Part shown: piece by piece, positions 44,638 to 47,635 of the stretch | How positions within the stretch are numbered: the first letter of the stretch is position 1 | Layout of the letters: each line of letters begins with the position of its first letter | Assembly (NCBI RefSeq): GCF_001429505.1 | Contig: NZ_LMJW01000018.1 | Coordinates: 258,712-306,346, forward strand | Reading direction: 5' to 3' | DNA length: 47,635 nt | From: Allobosea sp. Root483D1 | GTDB taxonomy: Bacteria; Pseudomonadota; Alphaproteobacteria; Rhizobiales; Beijerinckiaceae | Position numbers and translations under genes: made by a program | Notes under the pieces: model-generated | The model's input: only the letters and a program-made list of their open reading frames with translations | Databases searched by the model: none | What the model was told of the DNA's origin: nothing

Positions 44638-47034
44638 ATGTCGAAGACTGTGAAGCCCGCGCGCCAGAAGGCGTCACGTATCGGGATCGCCGCGCGCATC
44701 TATGCCGCGCTGGGCGTCCTGACGGTGTTGACGATCGCGGCCTCTCTGGTCGCCTGGTTCTCCTATGGCCGGGTCGGCAGCACGGTCGCCGACATGGTCG
44801 AGCGCAAGATGCCGGTGGTCGAGCTGGCGCTCGAACTGTCGCAGGCGGCCACAGCCTCGACGGCGCTGGCGCCGCGCTTCATGGAAGTGCAGAGCGTACG
44901 CGAGCGCGCAGCTTTGACCGGCGAGTTCGACAAGGTCGAGGCCCGGCAGTTCGACCTGGTCCGCAAGATCGGCGAGGGCAATGTCGACAACAAGAAGGCG
45001 CAGGCCGCGCTCGACGGCCTCTCGCGCCAGATCAACGACATCAACGACCTGACCGGCGAGCGCCTGCGCAACGCCGCGGAAGGCACCGCCGCGCTGGAGA
45101 AGCTCGGGACCGCCTACGAGGCCTTCGTCAAGGCGGCCAGCGGCGAGGCCGAGCAGGCCAAGTTCGCGGTGACCTTCGGGCTCGACGATCTCGCCGTGCT
45201 CTCCGGCGAAGCGCTGACCGGCGCAGTCAAGACGCTGATGGACCGCGACTTCGCCATCTTCGACCTGGCGCGCACGCTGCAGGCCAATGTCAACGAGATG
45301 GTCGGCGTGCTGCGCGAGATCGCCCAGATCAACGACAAGGAGAAGCTCAGCCTTGCTCGCGAACGCTTCAACGGCATCGCCTATCGGCTGCGGACCCTGC
45401 TCGCCGACGCCGAGAAGATCACCGTCAACAAGGCCCGGGCCAAGACGGTCGAGGACCTGATCGCGGTCGGCGAAGGCAGCGACGGGCTGGTCGACATCCG
45501 CAACCGCGACATCACCACCCGCGAAGGCATCACGCGCGGCCTCAAGGAGGTCGATCAGGCAGCGGCTCAATTGCGCCGCGAGGTCGACGCGCTGGTGCAG
45601 GGCGCGCGCGGCGAGGCTCAGGCTGCCGTCGGCTCGACGCAGAAGCTGATCGAGACCAGCAAGCTCTGGCTCGGCATGATCGGCCTCGGCTCGCTCGTCG
45701 TCGCGCTGGCGCTGGCGCTGTTCTATGTCCGGCGCCAGATCGTCGGCCGCCTCAACCGGCTCTGGGCCGCCACCAGGGCGATCGCCGACGGTGAGCTCGA
45801 GACCCATGTCGAGACCAAGGGCAATGACGAGATCGCCGACATCTCGAAGAGCGTGCTGCTCTTCCGCGACAATGCGGTGGCGCTGCGCGCCGCCGAGCTC
45901 GCCAAGGTCGAGGACGAGGAGCGCGCCCGCGAGCAGCGCCGGCAGATGATGGCCGAGCTCGGCGAGGCCTTCGGCGTGGTCGTCGCAGCGGCGGCGCAGG
46001 GCGATTTCGGCCGGCGCGTCGACGCCAACTTCGCCGATGCCGAGCTCAACGCGCTGGCAGGCTCGGTCAACGAATTGCTCGAGACCGTCCAGACCGGCCT
46101 GTCCGAGACCTGCGAGGTCCTCGGCCACCTCTCGGACGGCCGCCTGGTCGCCCGCGTCGAAGGCCGCTACCAGGGCGCCTTCGCCGAGCTCAAGAACGGC
46201 ACCAACAGCCTCGCCGGCGAGTTCGAGAGCACGCTGGCGCGCCTCTCGGAGACGGTCTCGGCCGTGCGCAGCGCGACCAGCGAGATCCTCGACGGCGTCA
46301 CCGACCTCGCCGAGCGTACCAGCGAGGAGAGCAATGCGGTCTCGGTGGCGACCAACCAGCTCGGCGCCTTCGCGACCAATGTCCAGAAGACCGCCAAGGA
46401 CGCCGCGCAGGCGGTCGGCATGGCCCAGAGCGCCGAGGAGCGGGCCCAGCAGGGCGAGCAGGTCGTCGCCTCGGCACTGGAAGCGATGCACCGCATCCGC
46501 GTCTCCTCCAGCAAGATTTCGGAGGTGATCTCGATGATCGACGAGATCGCCTTCCAGACCAACCTGCTGGCGCTGAATGCGGCGGTGGAAGCGGCCCGTG
46601 CCGGCGACGCCGGCAAGGGCTTCGCCGTCGTCGCCAGCGAGGTGCGCAGCCTGGCCAAGCGCTCGGCCGACGCCTCGAACGACGTCAAGAAGCTGGTCGA
46701 GGCGGCCCATGGCGACGTCAAGGTCGGCGTCGGCCTGGTCGAGCAGAGCTCGGCCGTGTTCGGCAGCATCCTGACCTCGGTCAACGATCTCTCGGCGCTG
46801 ATGAACGGCATCTCGCAGACGGCTCGCGGCCAGGCGAGCGATGTCGCGACGATCAACAAGGAGATCGACGGGATCGGCACCATGGCGCACCAGAACGCCG
46901 CGCTGGTCGAGGAGACCAATGCCGCGCTCGCCCTCACCGACGAGCAGACCCGTTCGCTGACGGAGCACATCGCCCGCTTCAGCTTCCGCGAGGGCGGGGC
47001 GGAGCACGATCACGAGCAGGCGCGCGCGGCCTGA
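44638..47034 (+). CDS. Methyl-accepting chemotaxis protein with two HAMP domains
   Basis: 798-residue transmembrane receptor. A cytoplasmic start (1-20), TM1 (about 21-43), a long helical periplasmic sensor (44-342, HBM-like), TM2 (about 343-363), a first HAMP domain directly after it ([30 protein letters not shown]), a second HAMP-like segment (about 440-530), then the signalling domain with its hairpin tip [21 protein letters not shown] (636-656). It should control CheA and flagellar motion. No terminal CheR-docking pentapeptide is seen. Start at MSKTVKP with AGGAG 11 nt upstream; the longer frame was rejected. Terminator follows. Confidence 0.94.
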   Translation: MSKTVKPARQKASRIGIAARIYAALGVLTVLTIAASLVAWFSYGRVGSTVADMVERKMPVVELALELSQAATASTALAPRFMEVQSVRERAALTGEFDKVEARQFDLVRKIGEGNVDNKKAQAALDGLSRQINDINDLTGERLRNAAEGTAALEKLGTAYEAFVKAASGEAEQAKFAVTFGLDDLAVLSGEALTGAVKTLMDRDFAIFDLARTLQANVNEMVGVLREIAQINDKEKLSLARERFNGIAYRLRTLLADAEKITVNKARAKTVEDLIAVGEGSDGLVDIRNRDITTREGITRGLKEVDQAAAQLRREVDALVQGARGEAQAAVGSTQKLIETSKLWLGMIGLGSLVVALALALFYVRRQIVGRLNRLWAATRAIADGELETHVETKGNDEIADISKSVLLFRDNAVALRAAELAKVEDEERAREQRRQMMAELGEAFGVVVAAAAQGDFGRRVDANFADAELNALAGSVNELLETVQTGLSETCEVLGHLSDGRLVARVEGRYQGAFAELKNGTNSLAGEFESTLARLSETVSAVRSATSEILDGVTDLAERTSEESNAVSVATNQLGAFATNVQKTAKDAAQAVGMAQSAEERAQQGEQVVASALEAMHRIRVSSSKISEVISMIDEIAFQTNLLALNAAVEAARAGDAGKGFAVVASEVRSLAKRSADASNDVKKLVEAAHGDVKVGVGLVEQSSAVFGSILTSVNDLSALMNGISQTARGQASDVATINKEIDGIGTMAHQNAALVEETNAALALTDEQTRSLTEHIARFSFREGGAEHDHEQARAA

Positions 47035-47062
47035 TCCAGGACGCCGAAACCGGGTTCACCAG

Positions 47063-47096
47063 AACGCCGCCGCTCCCACAGAGCGACGGCGTTTTT
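47063..47096 (+). terminator. Intrinsic terminator after the chemoreceptor gene
   Basis: Stem AACGCCG-C-CGCTC / GAGCG-A-CGGCGTT with a 5-nt loop and one internal mismatch, followed by TTTTTC. 28 bp past the stop. Confidence 0.88.
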
Positions 47097-47283
47097 CATG
47101 CGCTGCCGGCCGCCGCCTCACGCCGGCATGACGTGAAGGTGATGGCCCAGCCGATGGACTTCGCTGGCCGTCGCTCCTTAGATGGACGGACAAGACGATG
47201 CGTCGGACGGGCCTGTGGCTGCCTCCGGGCCGTGCCGCCCAAAAGTCTTTCCTGACGTCAGATACAAATGGCGAGGATCAGAT

Positions 47284-47635
47284 CATGACCGTGACGATCA
47301 TCCATCCCAACCGCAGAATCCTGCTGCTTGGCGCAGCGGCTGCCGGCGTCGTCGGCCTGCTGCCACGCCATCTTGCTACCGCGAGCGCGCAGACTGGCGG
47401 CCATACCCCGACCCAGACGATGCCCGGCGGCGCCAACAACTACATGCCGGGCGCGGCTCTGGTCGAGAACCTCGGAACCGGTTTCGTTGCCTCAGGACTC
47501 GTGCGCAGGGCCGGCAATGGCGAGCCGCTGCGCAATGTCCGGATCCAGATCTGGGCCGCGACCGATCGTGGCGGCGAGCGCGAGCCGAGCAATCGCGGCA
47601 GCGTCATGACCGATGCGAACGGCCGCTATCGGCTC
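47284..47635 (+). CDS. Intradiol-dioxygenase-like exported protein, cut by the window end
   Basis: 117 codons are visible, then the window ends. The N-terminus has RR and a hydrophobic stretch (NRRILLLGAAAAGVVGLL) ending near ATASAQ, a possible twin-arginine signal. The following VASGLVRRAGNGEPLRNVRIQIWAATDRGG and SVMTDANGRYRL fit the core of intradiol ring-cleavage dioxygenases (G-x-V...G-x-P-x...V-x-I-W and the TDANGRY motif). Exported relatives often lack part of the iron site, so activity cannot be judged. GAGGATC lies 8 nt before the ATG. This frame has no stop in the window. Confidence 0.7.

Overview
The window reads as chromosomal DNA of a high-GC alphaproteobacterium of the Hyphomicrobiales (Rhizobiales), probably Bosea-like. 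That placement is an inference from gene content, from the family of dispersed palindromic repeats between genes, from the DnaG variant without zinc ligands, and from the form of RpoD. No phage, plasmid, insertion sequence, CRISPR array, tRNA or rRNA gene was recognised. The sequence is ordinary core and accessory chromosome with about 50 genes, of which the last (from 47284) is cut by the window edge.

Layout. 1-5 kb, minus strand: carB, greA and two tandem paralogous envelope proteins. 5-9.6 kb: a methyltransferase, an MFS exporter divergent from an ArsR-type repressor with two matching operators, and an Atz/Trz-type amidohydrolase. 9.8-12.4 kb: a zinc-starvation pair (CobW-family GTPase and an AztD-like periplasmic zinc chaperone) behind a Zur-like palindrome. 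12.6-16.9 kb: GtrA, DUF1772, a methyltransferase, cyclopropane fatty acid synthase, an inositol-phosphatase-family enzyme and a GNAT acetyltransferase. 16.9-18.9 kb: an ArsR/AHSA1 two-gene cassette flanked by two copies of a repeat of about 190 bp. 18.9-24.5 kb: a short conserved protein, CspA, a cupin/VOC operon divergent from a MarR regulator with three tandem operators, an EamA permease divergent from a LysR regulator, and a TyrA-family dehydrogenase. 24.6-33 kb: carA with an overlapping small secreted gene, YqeY, a secreted protein, NIPSNAP, LysR, then the macromolecular synthesis genes dnaG-rpoD ending in a strong terminator. 33-38 kb: an unrecognised 342-aa protein with a glycine-rich hydrophobic core, DUF2798, a 91-residue glycine-rich small protein, LysE-YjbQ, a membrane protein-TetR operon with a nested palindrome, a small secreted protein and HlyU. 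38.3-47.6 kb: a PAS-EAL phosphodiesterase, a PanE-like reductase, an MFS permease, AraC-VOC, a channel-like membrane protein overlapping an acyl-CoA thioesterase, a double-HAMP chemoreceptor, and the start of an intradiol-dioxygenase-like protein.

How the genes fit together. carA and carB encode the two subunits of carbamoyl-phosphate synthase but lie 20 kb apart. dnaG-rpoD is the conserved replication/transcription pair. Most accessory genes form small self-contained regulatory cassettes, each a one-component regulator next to one or two targets, and in four of them (ArsR/MFS, MarR/cupin-VOC, TetR/membrane protein, Zur-type/CobW-AztD) palindromic operators can be read directly from the intergenic DNA. 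Several neighbours overlap by 1-8 nt (ATGA, GTGA, TAATG, TGATG), which points to translational coupling.

I did not find a clear new multi-gene defence or biosynthetic system. The most unusual items are the LysR gene whose start codon lies in the loop of a perfect 12-bp inverted repeat, the three-site MarR operator, the Zur-like box that leaves no room for a ribosome binding site before the CobW gene, the unrecognised protein at 33.0-34.1 kb, the repeat-derived C-terminus of the TyrA-family gene, and the repeat pair around the ArsR/AHSA1 cassette.
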